Below are positions 6,002-12,889 of a stretch of 14,889 nucleotides of DNA, piece by piece. A program made the translations under genes and the position numbers. Position 1 is the first letter of the stretch; every line of letters begins with the position of its first letter. The DNA comes from Chloroflexota bacterium (GTDB lineage: Bacteria; Chloroflexota; UBA6077), in assembly GCA_021806765.1 (NCBI GenBank), contig JAJZQR010000119.1, forward strand, positions 1 through 14,889, written 5' to 3'. The notes under the pieces were generated by a model that was given only the letters and a program-made list of their open reading frames with translations, did no database searches and was not told the DNA's origin.

Positions 6002-9000
6002 ATGCTGATGCGGAACACTACTATCGGGCAGCGGCTAGCAGCGGGATTCGGCGCAGTGCTGCTGCTGCTGTCTGCTGTGGTGGCGGTCGACGGCTACGGA
6101 CGGCAGCGTCAGGCTGAGGTGGAGACCCAGCTGACCAGCCTGGTCATGCCGAGAGCCGATGCTGCCAACGACATAGAGACGGCCTACCTGCGAGAGGCAG
6201 CTGCGGCTCAGAGCTACGTCTACTCCGGCGACGAAGCGTACCTGGCCGACTACAGAAGGAATGTGCAGCAGTCCGGAGACGCCGTGGCGAGGCTGAACGG
6301 GTTGCCCGAGAACCGGGAAGGGAAAGCGCTCTTCGACCAGATAGCGCCGCTCGCGACTCAATACACCCTGGCAGCGGATAAGGCGATTGCTCTGCGGCAG
6401 CAGGGCGACGTAGCGGGAGCGCAGCAGGTCGTCCAGCAGGAGATGCAACCAGCTCGCAGGCAGTTGCTGGATAAGACGGTGGCTTTCGTGGCCCTCCAGG
6501 TGAGCTTGAGGGACGCCGCGGTCTCCGAGCTGGAGGGCGTCAGGACGACGACGACCGTTGCCAGCCTGATACTGGCCCTGCTGGCCCTTGCCGTCGGGGT
6601 CGTGATCTCCTGGGCGACGGCTCTCTCGGTCAGGAATCCAGCCCTGGAGCTGCTGCTCGCTACGAAGAGCCTGGGGCGCGGCGACTTCGACGATGGGGTC
6701 TCCCTGGCCCTCAGGGCGCGGGGGCGGCCCGAGAGTGTTCGGGACGAGATCCACCAGCTGGCGGGGGCCGTTGCCTCCATGGGGTCGATGCTCATTCGGA
6801 GGGATAGGCGGCTGGAGGCACGGGCAAGGCTCTCTTCGGTGCTCGCCTCCACCCTGGAGGCGCAGAGGCTGGCCACCGAGGGGTTGCGGGAGATCGCCCG
6901 GTATGCGGAGACAGAGCTGGGACTGGTGTACGCCTACGATCAGGAGGCAGATCTGCTTCGCCGCGTCGCCGCCTACTCCATCGAGTCCGCTTCGGAGACC
7001 CTGCGCCCGGGCGAAGGGATAGTGGGCGAAGCGGCTGCTTCGCGGCGAACCGTGGTGGTCAGCGAGATCCCAGCGGATGCGCCCTTCACGGTCAAGTTTG
7101 GCTTCGATCAGTTGCCTCCCAGGGCGGTGATGGCCGTCCCCGTGATATCCCAGGATGAGCTGGTGGGTGTCCTGGTGCTGGGTACCCTTCGGGAGATGAC
7201 GAAGGAAAGCGTCGATTTCGCGGAGATCTCCGCCCGGCAGCTGGCAGTGAGTCTCCAGAATGCCTTTTCCCATACTCGCATGGTTGAGATGGCAGAGGCG
7301 TTGCGGGAGAAGAACGAGCAACTGGCCGCGCAGAACGAGGAGCTGCAGGCGCAAAACGCGGAGATCCAGGCCCAAGACGAAGAGATCCAGTCCCAGAGCG
7401 AAGAGATCCAGGCCCAGAACGAAGAGTTGCAGTCCCAGAACGAGGAAATCCGGGCTCAGAGTGAGGAGTTGGACGGGCAGAACCGGGAGCTGGGCATCCG
7501 GAACGAAAGGATAACGCGGCTCCAGAGGTTGACCGCGGATCTGAGCAGGTACCTCTCACCGGAGGAGGTGCTGGAGGAGATCGCGGAGGCCGCCAGTGCC
7601 CTGCTCAACTCGACCCTCGCTTCGGTCTTACTGCTGGATCCTTCGAGGAGCTTCTTGACCGTGGCGGCGGCCTCGGGGCTGGACGAGACAGAACAAGCAT
7701 CCCTTCGCTTGAGCGTGGCGGAGTCGCTGGCAGGGCGGGCGATCGCCGATGGTCACTCACTCTTTATTGGCGATCTGGCCCGGGAGCCCGGGTTGCGGGT
7801 TCCTGTCCTAGCGGGCGGTGCCAAGGTCGGTGCCCTGGTGGTTGCTCCGATGGTGGCAGCGGGAGAGGCCCTGGGGGTAGTGGAGGTCTATTTCGACACC
7901 CCGCGCGATTTCTCGCCCGAGGATGTGGAGCTGTTCTCGACCCTGGCTGCGGCGGGGGCAATGGCAATCCACAACGCCCGGCTGTTCTCTGCCACCAGCC
8001 GGCAGAGACAGTTGCTGCAGGGTGTCGTCGACAGCATCCCGGAGGCGGTACAAGTGGTCGATGCTCGTGGGCGGCTGGTGATCGCCAACAGCGCGGCGCG
8101 CGAGCTGTTCGATTTTGGGCAACTGCCATCGCTGGCTGAGTTGGTGGCCGGCGGAGAGGCTCCTGACGGGTCTTCTGACTTGGGGGTGTGGGGGCCAACG
8201 GTGCGGGCCTGGCGGGGCGAGACGGTCCTCGCCGAAGAAGCGTCTTACCTTAACCCGAGAACCGGCCGGCCTGGCTACCTTCAGGTGAGCGCGGCTCCGG
8301 TGTTTGTGCCCGAGGAGGAGGGGGTGGCTGCCGCCGTGACCGTTGCCGCCGACGTCAGCCGGCTGAAAGAGATCGATCACCTGAAGGACGAGTTCATATC
8401 GGAGGCGGCTCACGAGCTGAAGACTCCTATTACAGCCTTGAAGGGATTTGCTCAGCTGCTGCGGAGGAGGATGGAGGCCGCTCCGGGAACCGAAGGCTAC
8501 CAGAAGCTGGCCCAGACTATCGACGGCCAGACTGACCGGTTGGTGAGGCTGGTCGATCGGCTGCTGGACGCTTCTCGGCTGCAGGCCGGCCGGCTGACCA
8601 TGAAGCCGGAATCGGTAGACCTGGCGAGTCTGGCGCGGCAGCAGGCCCAGATGGCTCAGATCAAGACGAGCAACCACCAGATACTGGTCGAGGCGAGCAG
8701 GGAGGTGACGGGACAGTGGGATCGGGGCTACCTGGAACAGGTGGTGGCGAACCTGCTGGAGAACTCGATCCAGTACAGCCCTCAGGGTGGGGATGTTCGG
8801 GTGGTGGTCACCCGCGAGGATGGTCTCGCCAGGCTGACAGTGGCCGATCAGGGCATTGGCATGTCCCGGGAAACCATCGCCGGCCTGTTCCGGCGTCACT
8901 TCCGGTCCAACGAGGCGAGACAGGTGAGGGCAGAGGGGCTGGGCCTGGGCCTCTATCTCAGCCACGAGATAGTGGCCAGACACGGCGGCCGCCTGTGGGC

Positions 9001-9073
9001 GGAGAGCCAGCCAGGGAAAGGCTCCGTCTTCACGGTGGAGTTGCCCCTCATGGCACCGTCCCTCGAGGGATGA
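6002..9073 (+). CDS. Membrane sensor histidine kinase: TM-HAMP-GAF-heptad coiled coil-GAF-PAS-HisKA-HATPase
   Basis: 1023 residues; ATG 6002 is preceded by AGGAGGG about 9 nt upstream. Order: TM1 about 13-30; outer helical sensor 31-180 (CHASE3/4HB-like); TM2 186-205; HAMP about 207-265 (DEIHQLAGAVASMGSML); GAF1 about 276-425; coiled coil of nine heptads 436-498; GAF2 about 512-660; PAS about 665-785; HisKA with phospho-acceptor His804 in EAAHELKTPI; HATPase about 905-1018 with N-box Asn917/Asn921 (NLLENS), DQGIGM (Asp949 region) and GLGLGLYLS. All catalytic boxes are intact. No receiver domain, so it must pass phosphate to a response regulator encoded elsewhere. Co-transcribed with the CheR-type gene. 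The gene ends at a 12-bp palindrome, TCCCTCGAGGGA, overlapping the last codons. The ligand is unknown; GAF domains often bind small molecules or haem. Confidence 0.95.
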   Translation: MLMRNTTIGQRLAAGFGAVLLLLSAVVAVDGYGRQRQAEVETQLTSLVMPRADAANDIETAYLREAAAAQSYVYSGDEAYLADYRRNVQQSGDAVARLNGLPENREGKALFDQIAPLATQYTLAADKAIALRQQGDVAGAQQVVQQEMQPARRQLLDKTVAFVALQVSLRDAAVSELEGVRTTTTVASLILALLALAVGVVISWATALSVRNPALELLLATKSLGRGDFDDGVSLALRARGRPESVRDEIHQLAGAVASMGSMLIRRDRRLEARARLSSVLASTLEAQRLATEGLREIARYAETELGLVYAYDQEADLLRRVAAYSIESASETLRPGEGIVGEAAASRRTVVVSEIPADAPFTVKFGFDQLPPRAVMAVPVISQDELVGVLVLGTLREMTKESVDFAEISARQLAVSLQNAFSHTRMVEMAEALREKNEQLAAQNEELQAQNAEIQAQDEEIQSQSEEIQAQNEELQSQNEEIRAQSEELDGQNRELGIRNERITRLQRLTADLSRYLSPEEVLEEIAEAASALLNSTLASVLLLDPSRSFLTVAAASGLDETEQASLRLSVAESLAGRAIADGHSLFIGDLAREPGLRVPVLAGGAKVGALVVAPMVAAGEALGVVEVYFDTPRDFSPEDVELFSTLAAAGAMAIHNARLFSATSRQRQLLQGVVDSIPEAVQVVDARGRLVIANSAARELFDFGQLPSLAELVAGGEAPDGSSDLGVWGPTVRAWRGETVLAEEASYLNPRTGRPGYLQVSAAPVFVPEEEGVAAAVTVAADVSRLKEIDHLKDEFISEAAHELKTPITALKGFAQLLRRRMEAAPGTEGYQKLAQTIDGQTDRLVRLVDRLLDASRLQAGRLTMKPESVDLASLARQQAQMAQIKTSNHQILVEASREVTGQWDRGYLEQVVANLLENSIQYSPQGGDVRVVVTREDGLARLTVADQGIGMSRETIAGLFRRHFRSNEARQVRAEGLGLGLYLSHEIVARHGGRLWAESQPGKGSVFTVELPLMAPSLEG
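7307..7495 (+). repeat. 21-bp tandem coding repeat (nine heptads) in the kinase gene
   Basis: Codons for residues 436-498 repeat with a 21-bp period, each unit close to GCCCAGAACGAAGAGATCCA. Protein heptads follow [AS]Q-x-E-E-[IL]-Q. Copies 443-491 are the most regular. It is coding DNA and not a CRISPR array: there are no spacers. Confidence 0.9.
9059..9070. repeat. 12-bp palindrome TCCCTCGAGGGA at the kinase gene end
   Basis: Perfect palindrome covering the last three codons before the TGA of the kinase gene. Too short to be a convincing terminator by itself, and not followed by a T-run. The 94-bp gap to the convergent BON gene holds no other clear terminator. Confidence 0.4.
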
Positions 9074-9153
9074 CACCGCAAGCCCCCGGTTTCCCTCGTT
9101 GCCGTGGTCGGTGGCGGTCCTCGAACGGTCTTCTGCTGTTGCAGCCGTTGCTC

Positions 9154-9172
9154 TGTAGAGCCTGTCCCTACA
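9154..9172. repeat. TGTAG...CTACA inverted repeat at the BON gene stop
   Basis: TGTAG (9154-9158) and CTACA (9168-9172) flank AGCCTGTCC. Read on the minus strand it begins TGTAGGGACAGG, related in sequence to the GTAGGGGCG elements. The TAG stop of the BON gene lies in this arm. Confidence 0.45.
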
Positions 9173-9629
9173 CGGCGGGGCTGGCGATCTTCAGGTCGTT
9201 GGCCACCAGTTCGGCGCCGCTGGAACGGCGGGCAACCTCACTGGCCAGAGCCTTTTCCTCCGGGCTTTGTACCTGGCCCTCCAGATGGAGGATGCCGCCT
9301 ATCATTCGTACGCCCACGTTGCGGCCCCTCAGCCGGGGCTCGCCGGCCAGTGCTGAGTTCACCTTCGAGACGACCATCGAAGACTCGAACTGGGTGGTAG
9401 CCATATCGAGGGTCGGGCCGACCTCGTGCAGAGCTGCCATCTCTCTTCCGTAACCGCCTCGAACGGTCGCCTGGAGTTGGTCCATGCCGCGGTTTGCGGC
9501 GTCCACGAGTTGTCGAACCCCGGAGGCTAGCTGATACCGGGTCCTGGGGGATGCCAGGGCTAAAGCTGCGGCTGCCAGCGCTATCGTCCCACCGATCCAG
9601 GCCAGTACGGTCGCGGTTCTGCTTCTCAT
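9168..9629 (-). CDS. Membrane-anchored BON-domain protein
   Basis: 153 residues from ATG 9627-9629, which has GGAG at 6 nt spacing; an upstream GTG (9639-9641) overlaps that ribosome site and is less likely. One N-terminal hydrophobic segment (residues about 6-26, VLAWIGGTIALAAAALALAS) is followed by a helical linker (RYQLASGVRQLVDAANRGMDQL). A single BON domain then runs from about 85 to 150: VVSKVNSALAGEPRLRGRNV, GVRMIGGILHLEGQVQSPEE, then ALASEVARRSSGAELVANDLKI. BON domains are small folds linked to phospholipid or envelope interactions (OsmY family). Here it probably hangs outside the membrane or in the cytoplasm from the single anchor; topology is not certain. It sits 101 nt behind a cation transporter on the same strand, so they may be co-transcribed. 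Confidence 0.85.
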   Translation of the reverse strand: MRSRTATVLAWIGGTIALAAAALALASPRTRYQLASGVRQLVDAANRGMDQLQATVRGGYGREMAALHEVGPTLDMATTQFESSMVVSKVNSALAGEPRLRGRNVGVRMIGGILHLEGQVQSPEEKALASEVARRSSGAELVANDLKIASPAV

Positions 9630-9730
9630 TTCTCGCTCCACTCCGGTGATGACCTCAGGCGCAATCCCCGTCTCGTCAGAAACTACTGCTCAGCACGGCG
9701 TGTGCCAGGGGCAGCGTATCGGCCTTCTTC

Positions 9731-10660
9731 TCACACCTCCAGCCGGTTCTGGAACAGGGTGCAGGCGAGCCCGCACTGGCGGTGCTCGAACTGGATGGTG
9801 GCGTGGTCGATCCCATACTTCTGAGCGAGCATTTGGGATAGATTCTCCAGGACCGTGGCGCTCTCGCTGAGGGCCTGGTCCTCGATCACCACGTGGCCGC
9901 TCATGGCATTGATGCCGGCAGCCAAACTCCATACGTGGAGGTCGTGGGCATCCAGCACCCCCGGAGTGTCCCTGATGTCCTGGACTAGTTTCTCCAGGTT
10001 GATCCCGGAGGGTGTCCCCTCCATCAGGATGTTTATGGTCTCCAGGACTATGGACCAGGCGCCTCCGACGATAATCAGCGCGATCAGAACGCTGAGCAGC
10101 GGGTCGACGAAATAGAGGCCGGTGAAGTAGATGATAATTGCGCCAACGATCACCGCGGCGGAGGCGAGGGCGTCTCCGACTACGTGGAGCAGGGCGCTCC
10201 GAACGTTCAGATTCTCCCCCGGCTCCTGGTGTAGCGAAACGGCCACGTAGAGGTTGGCCAGCAGCCCCACGGTGGCGACAGACACCATCAGGAGGCTGTT
10301 CACCGGTTCTGGGGATTGGAGCCGCCGAATGGCCTCGAAGGTTATGAGGATGGAGATGGCCAGAAGGGTCAACGCGTTGGCGAGGGCGGTGAGTATCCCT
10401 GCCCGATGGAAGCCGAAGGTGCGGCGGGGGGTCGCCGGGCGGGTGGCCTGGACGGCGGCAAACCAGGCTAGCCCCAGGGCCAGCACGTCGGTGAAGACGT
10501 GGCCGGCGTCGCTGAGGAGGGCCAGACTGTTGGACAGGAACCCTCCGGCCAGTTCCGCGCCCAGGATCCCAGCCGTCAGCAGGAAAGCCAGCCTCAATTT
10601 GCGGCTGGTCTCGTGCGCGGGGCCCTCATGAATGTGTTCGTCGCCGTGTCGATGCGCCAT
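9731..10660 (-). CDS. Cation diffusion facilitator, zinc-type (CzcD/ZitB-like)
   Basis: Proton-coupled divalent cation exporter, 309 residues from ATG 10658-10660, chosen because GGGAG lies 5 nt upstream; the longer reading frame has no homology-like sequence. His-rich N-terminus (MAHRHGDEHIHEGPAH) is typical of zinc carriers. Six membrane helices are expected; the binding-site motif in TM2 is SDAGHVFTD (His54, Asp58) and in TM5 HVVGD (His159, Asp163). That HD-HD set is the zinc/cadmium signature of the family. TFGFHRAGILTALANAL is the CDF loop-helix 3 motif. The soluble C-terminal domain starts about residue 210 and includes DAHDLHVWSL and SGHVVIE. It ends FEHRQCGLACTLF, where His293, Cys296 and Cys300 could add a metal site. 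Metal preference is inferred from motifs only. Confidence 0.95.
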   Translation of the reverse strand: MAHRHGDEHIHEGPAHETSRKLRLAFLLTAGILGAELAGGFLSNSLALLSDAGHVFTDVLALGLAWFAAVQATRPATPRRTFGFHRAGILTALANALTLLAISILITFEAIRRLQSPEPVNSLLMVSVATVGLLANLYVAVSLHQEPGENLNVRSALLHVVGDALASAAVIVGAIIIYFTGLYFVDPLLSVLIALIIVGGAWSIVLETINILMEGTPSGINLEKLVQDIRDTPGVLDAHDLHVWSLAAGINAMSGHVVIEDQALSESATVLENLSQMLAQKYGIDHATIQFEHRQCGLACTLFQNRLEV

Positions 10661-10769
10661 CGTATCTCCCAGCAGGGGAACTAGCGGTGCACAACCCATT
10701 CCACCAGGGCCGGGGCATGCAACTTGCCCCTCGGATGCGGCGATAGTTCCAACGAGGACGGCGGGCATC

Positions 10770-10946
10770 ATGGACAGAAACCTGGAAGACCGGTCGACCC
10801 AGCGGATGTTAGAGCGCTACCGGCAGGGGCTGGTGACCAAGCAGGAGTTGGACGACTTCCTGGAGATGGAGCGTCGCCGGAACGAGGTGAGGGAGAAGGC
10901 GATCGAGGCGGGCCGTCTGCCGGGGAAGGCGCTCGAAGAGGAATAG
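10770..10946 (+). CDS. Small charged helical hypothetical protein (58 residues)
   Basis: ATG at 10770-10772 with a distant GAGG upstream; stop TAG. The protein is strongly helical and charged. ERYRQGLVTKQELDDFLEME resembles the short amphipathic helix of SHOCT-like C-terminal modules, where a Gly-Leu-Val/Ile-T turn precedes an acidic helix. RRRNEVREKAIEAGRLPGKALEEE follows. No transmembrane segment. It is divergent from the cation transporter and 187 nt upstream of the superoxide dismutase gene. Codon use looks coding (high GC third positions), but no family is recognised; the function is unknown and a spurious ORF remains possible. Confidence 0.5.
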   Translation: MDRNLEDRSTQRMLERYRQGLVTKQELDDFLEMERRRNEVREKAIEAGRLPGKALEEE

Positions 10947-10960
10947 CCGCGGAGAGCCGC

Positions 10961-11059
10961 TTAGAAGAAGTAGCTCGTGCCCGCTGGCACGATATTTGCG
11001 AATCCGTCCGTCAGCGCCATGTTCTTGATGTAGTCCCACTCCGGTTCAGCCGAGGGCAT
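10961..11059 (-). pseudogene. Coding-like short frame, possible 3' remnant of a lost gene
   Basis: On the minus strand a 32-codon frame from ATG 11057-11059 to TAA 10961-10963 reads PSAEPEWDYIKNMALTDG then FANIVPAGTSYFF. Its codons are GC-rich in third position (TAC, ATC, AAG, AAC, CTG, ACG, GAC, TTC), which looks like a real protein end. There is no ribosome site and no longer frame upstream in the window. It could be the tail of a degraded gene, a short gene or chance. No family recognised. Confidence 0.25.
10975..10992. terminator. Hairpin after the small ORF
   Basis: TCGTGCC (10975-10981), loop CGCT, GGCACGA (10986-10992): a perfect 7-bp stem. No T-run follows, only TATTT. It sits 28 nt after the 58-residue ORF and may terminate it, or may be chance. 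Confidence 0.3.
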
Positions 11060-11074
11060 GGCCGCGCGACCAGC

Positions 11075-11086
11075 GGGGTTAACCCC
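11075..11086. promoter_or_regulatory. Candidate operator palindrome GGGGTTAACCCC
   Basis: Perfect 12-bp palindrome, 47 nt before the superoxide dismutase start. Position suits a regulator site, but no promoter hexamers beside it are convincing, so the role is speculative. Confidence 0.3.
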
Positions 11087-11133
11087 CCTCGATCCTCCAT
11101 TTTTCAGCAAGGACACGAGAAAGGAGTCAATTG

Positions 11134-11727
11134 ATGGCAGACATCAGCGCGAAGCCCCTGGCCCCGGAACTCCTGGGGATGGACGGGATCTCCAAACGTC
11201 AGATCGAGGAGCACTATACCCTGTATCAGGGTTACGTGAACAAGACGAACGAGATCCGCTCGAAGCTGGAGACGGTGGACAGGTCCAAGGCCAACCAGAC
11301 CTTCAGCGACCTACGGGAGTTGAAGGTCGAGTTGAGCTTCGCCTGGAACGGGGTCAAGTTGCACGAGTGGTACTTTGAGAACCTGGGCGGCAGCGGCGGG
11401 CAGCCATCCGGCAAGCTTCTCCAGGCGCTGGAAGCCAATTTTGGCTCCTTTGACAAGTATGTCGAGGACTTGAAGGCTTCCGGCATCTCGGCCAGGGGCT
11501 GGGTCGTCACCGCACTGGACGAAGCCGATGGAAAGATCTACAACTACGTGGCCGACGCCCACAACATGTACGGGATCTGGAAGGCGACCCCCCTGCTCGT
11601 GCTGGACACCTACGAGCACGCCTACGTAATCGACTACGGTGTGAAGCGGCCCCCCTACATCGACGCCTTCTTGAAGAACCTGAACTGGGATGTGGTGGCC
11701 GAGCGGCTGCAGAAGGCCGGCCAGTAG
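11134..11727 (+). CDS. Divergent Fe/Mn-family superoxide dismutase
   Basis: 197 residues from ATG 11134, with AAGGAG 7 nt upstream (a TTG directly before it is less likely). Would dismute superoxide to peroxide and oxygen. Predicted metal ligands are all present: His27 (IEEHYTLYQGYV), His77 (LHEWYF), Asp158 and His162 (LDTYEHAYVIDYG). Active-site Tyr34 is kept. Departures from typical SodA/SodB: the HH pair of HYGKHHxxYV is lost and the segment is one residue shorter. The Trp of HxFxW is Phe, and the Trp of DVWEHAY is Tyr. The position that normally carries the outer-sphere Gln/Asn may be His143 in VADAHNMYG, by alignment judgement. No signal peptide, so cytoplasmic. It could instead be a SOD-fold protein with changed activity. 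A repeat hairpin follows. Confidence 0.88.
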   Translation: MADISAKPLAPELLGMDGISKRQIEEHYTLYQGYVNKTNEIRSKLETVDRSKANQTFSDLRELKVELSFAWNGVKLHEWYFENLGGSGGQPSGKLLQALEANFGSFDKYVEDLKASGISARGWVVTALDEADGKIYNYVADAHNMYGIWKATPLLVLDTYEHAYVIDYGVKRPPYIDAFLKNLNWDVVAERLQKAGQ

Positions 11728-11741
11728 CCGGTGACAACATG

Positions 11742-11769
11742 GTAGGGGCGGTCCGCGAACCGCCCCTAC
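11742..11769. repeat. GTAGGGGCGGT inverted repeat after the superoxide dismutase
   Basis: GTAGGGGCGGT (11742-11752), loop CCGCGA, ACCGCCCCTAC (11759-11769): an 11-bp perfect stem 15 nt after the stop. No T-run follows. Same family as the element at the galK end by sequence (GTAGGGGCG). It may serve as a terminator or transcript stabiliser. Confidence 0.65.
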
Positions 11770-11840
11770 AGTCGTGGACACGATCTCAGGCCAAATGCTT
11801 AGCACGTAAGTAGCAGCAGAGTGAGGAAGAACCACAGATC

Positions 11841-12647
11841 ATGAATACCGACGCATCATCTAGAAAGTCACCTGTAGAGTTCTTCTTGTTGGTGTTCGCT
11901 CTTTCCATTCCAGTCTGGCTGCTTGGTGCTGTGGCCAATGCCTATCTACCGCTTCCGATGAGGCTTCCCGTGAGTGCACTTGCGTTCCCCTGTCCGCTTA
12001 TAGCGGCATTAATCCTTGTTTACAGACAAGATAGATTCGGTGGAATAGGGAGCCTGTTGAAGAGAGTTTTCGACCATAAGAGCATCAGGCGGAAGATCTG
12101 GTACGCGCCCGTTATTTTGTTGAACCCTATTGTAATGTTACTGTCGTACGGGGTAATGCGCCTCACGGGGTTGCCGCTCCCCGAACCGCACATTTCATCT
12201 CTGTCGATACCGATACTCTTTATTATGTTCTTTATCGGCGCCGTAGGTGAAGAAGCAGGCTGGATGGGGTATGTCGTTGATCCCATGCAAAATCGGTGGA
12301 GCGCATTGAAAACCGCCATTGTTCTGGGATTGGTGTGGGCGATATGGCACGTCGTGCCGTTGATTCAGGCTCGCCGAACTCCCACATGGATAGCATGGTG
12401 GAGTCTATCTACAGTTGCGCTTCGTATCTTGATCGTTTGGCTCTATAACAACACAGGAAAGAGCGTAATGGCGGCCGTCCTCTTTCATGACATGATCAAT
12501 GTCAGCGATTCGTTGTTCCCAAATGAGGGTTCGCACTACAACCCGGCTGTTACCGGACCCATCCTCGGCATCGTGGCTCTGATCGTAACCTTCCTGTGGG
12601 GCCCGAAGACGTTAGCTCGCTACAGGTATGCCGCCAGACCCTACTGA
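11841..12647 (+). CDS. CPBP-family intramembrane protease-like protein, AT-richer than neighbours
   Basis: 268 residues; ATG 11841 follows GAGGAAG at a long spacing. Multi-pass membrane protein with hydrophobic segments near 13-33, 44-62, 87-107, 120-136, 157-175, 190-204 and 240-258. CPBP (Abi/Rce1-like) motifs: GEEAGWMGY (Glu137-Glu138), WAIWH (His170) and LFHDMIN (His216, Asn220). In the family motif EExGWRG the Arg is usually invariant; here it is Met142. The family processes prenylated proteins or bacteriocin-related peptides, though many members have no known substrate. Base composition and codon use (ATT, AAT, TTG, TCG, ATA) differ strongly from neighbours, so horizontal acquisition is likely. 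No bacteriocin gene is visible beside it. Family is confident; activity is not. Confidence 0.88.
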   Translation: MNTDASSRKSPVEFFLLVFALSIPVWLLGAVANAYLPLPMRLPVSALAFPCPLIAALILVYRQDRFGGIGSLLKRVFDHKSIRRKIWYAPVILLNPIVMLLSYGVMRLTGLPLPEPHISSLSIPILFIMFFIGAVGEEAGWMGYVVDPMQNRWSALKTAIVLGLVWAIWHVVPLIQARRTPTWIAWWSLSTVALRILIVWLYNNTGKSVMAAVLFHDMINVSDSLFPNEGSHYNPAVTGPILGIVALIVTFLWGPKTLARYRYAARPY

Positions 12648-12779
12648 TCCGAGCCGACCTTCGCCACCAACTGCGCTTGGCTGCCACTCGACGATCCACT
12701 CCACGTCCCTAACGTTGGTCTTGCGCCCCTTCACGTTTCAGCCAAGGCTCCTGAAGGGAAAGGGAACTGGCTGGAACCG

Positions 12780-12812
12780 CCTCTCCCCTAGGAGAGGCCG
12801 CCCGACGGGCGG
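12780..12812. repeat. Double inverted repeat (CCTCTCC / CCGCCC) in the CPBP-tRNA gap
   Basis: CCTCTCC-CCTA-GGAGAGG (12780-12797) followed at once by CCGCCC-GAC-GGGCGG (12798-12812). The first half resembles the 232-252 element. The 294-bp gap from CPBP to the tRNA holds this repeat and the tRNA promoter; no gene could be supported there. Confidence 0.6.
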
Positions 12813-12889
12813 GTGGGGGGTGATCCGCGACCAGGGGGGGCGAAGAGTTCAAGGCCATGGGAGGGCGGCCCGCGATGCGTGCGTGCGTG

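Noticed and set aside
6035..7375. 446-codon open frame on the minus strand
   Set aside because: It is the shadow of the kinase gene; the sequence is low-complexity Gln/Arg/Leu-rich with no domain, and the plus strand has full domain evidence.
7307..7495. Regular short repeats resembling a CRISPR array
   Set aside because: Period is 21 bp with no unique spacers, and the repeats encode in-frame heptads inside a histidine kinase.
7808..9076. 422-codon open frame on the minus strand
   Set aside because: Antisense to the kinase C-terminal half, which has intact HisKA and HATPase boxes; composition is an artefact of GC-rich codons.
8716..9453. 245-codon plus-strand frame spanning the kinase end and BON gene
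   Set aside because: Out of frame with the kinase, Gly/Arg/Pro-rich, and crosses a real stop region; no domain.
10632..10769. Longer N-terminal extension of the 58-residue ORF
   Set aside because: It would overlap the divergent cation transporter start and has no protein-like sequence; the internal ATG at 10770 is more sensible.
10661..10771. 37-residue N-terminal extension of the cation transporter
   Set aside because: The ATG at 10660 has a good ribosome site and gives the typical His-rich CDF N-terminus; the extension is Pro/Gly-rich and has no family match.
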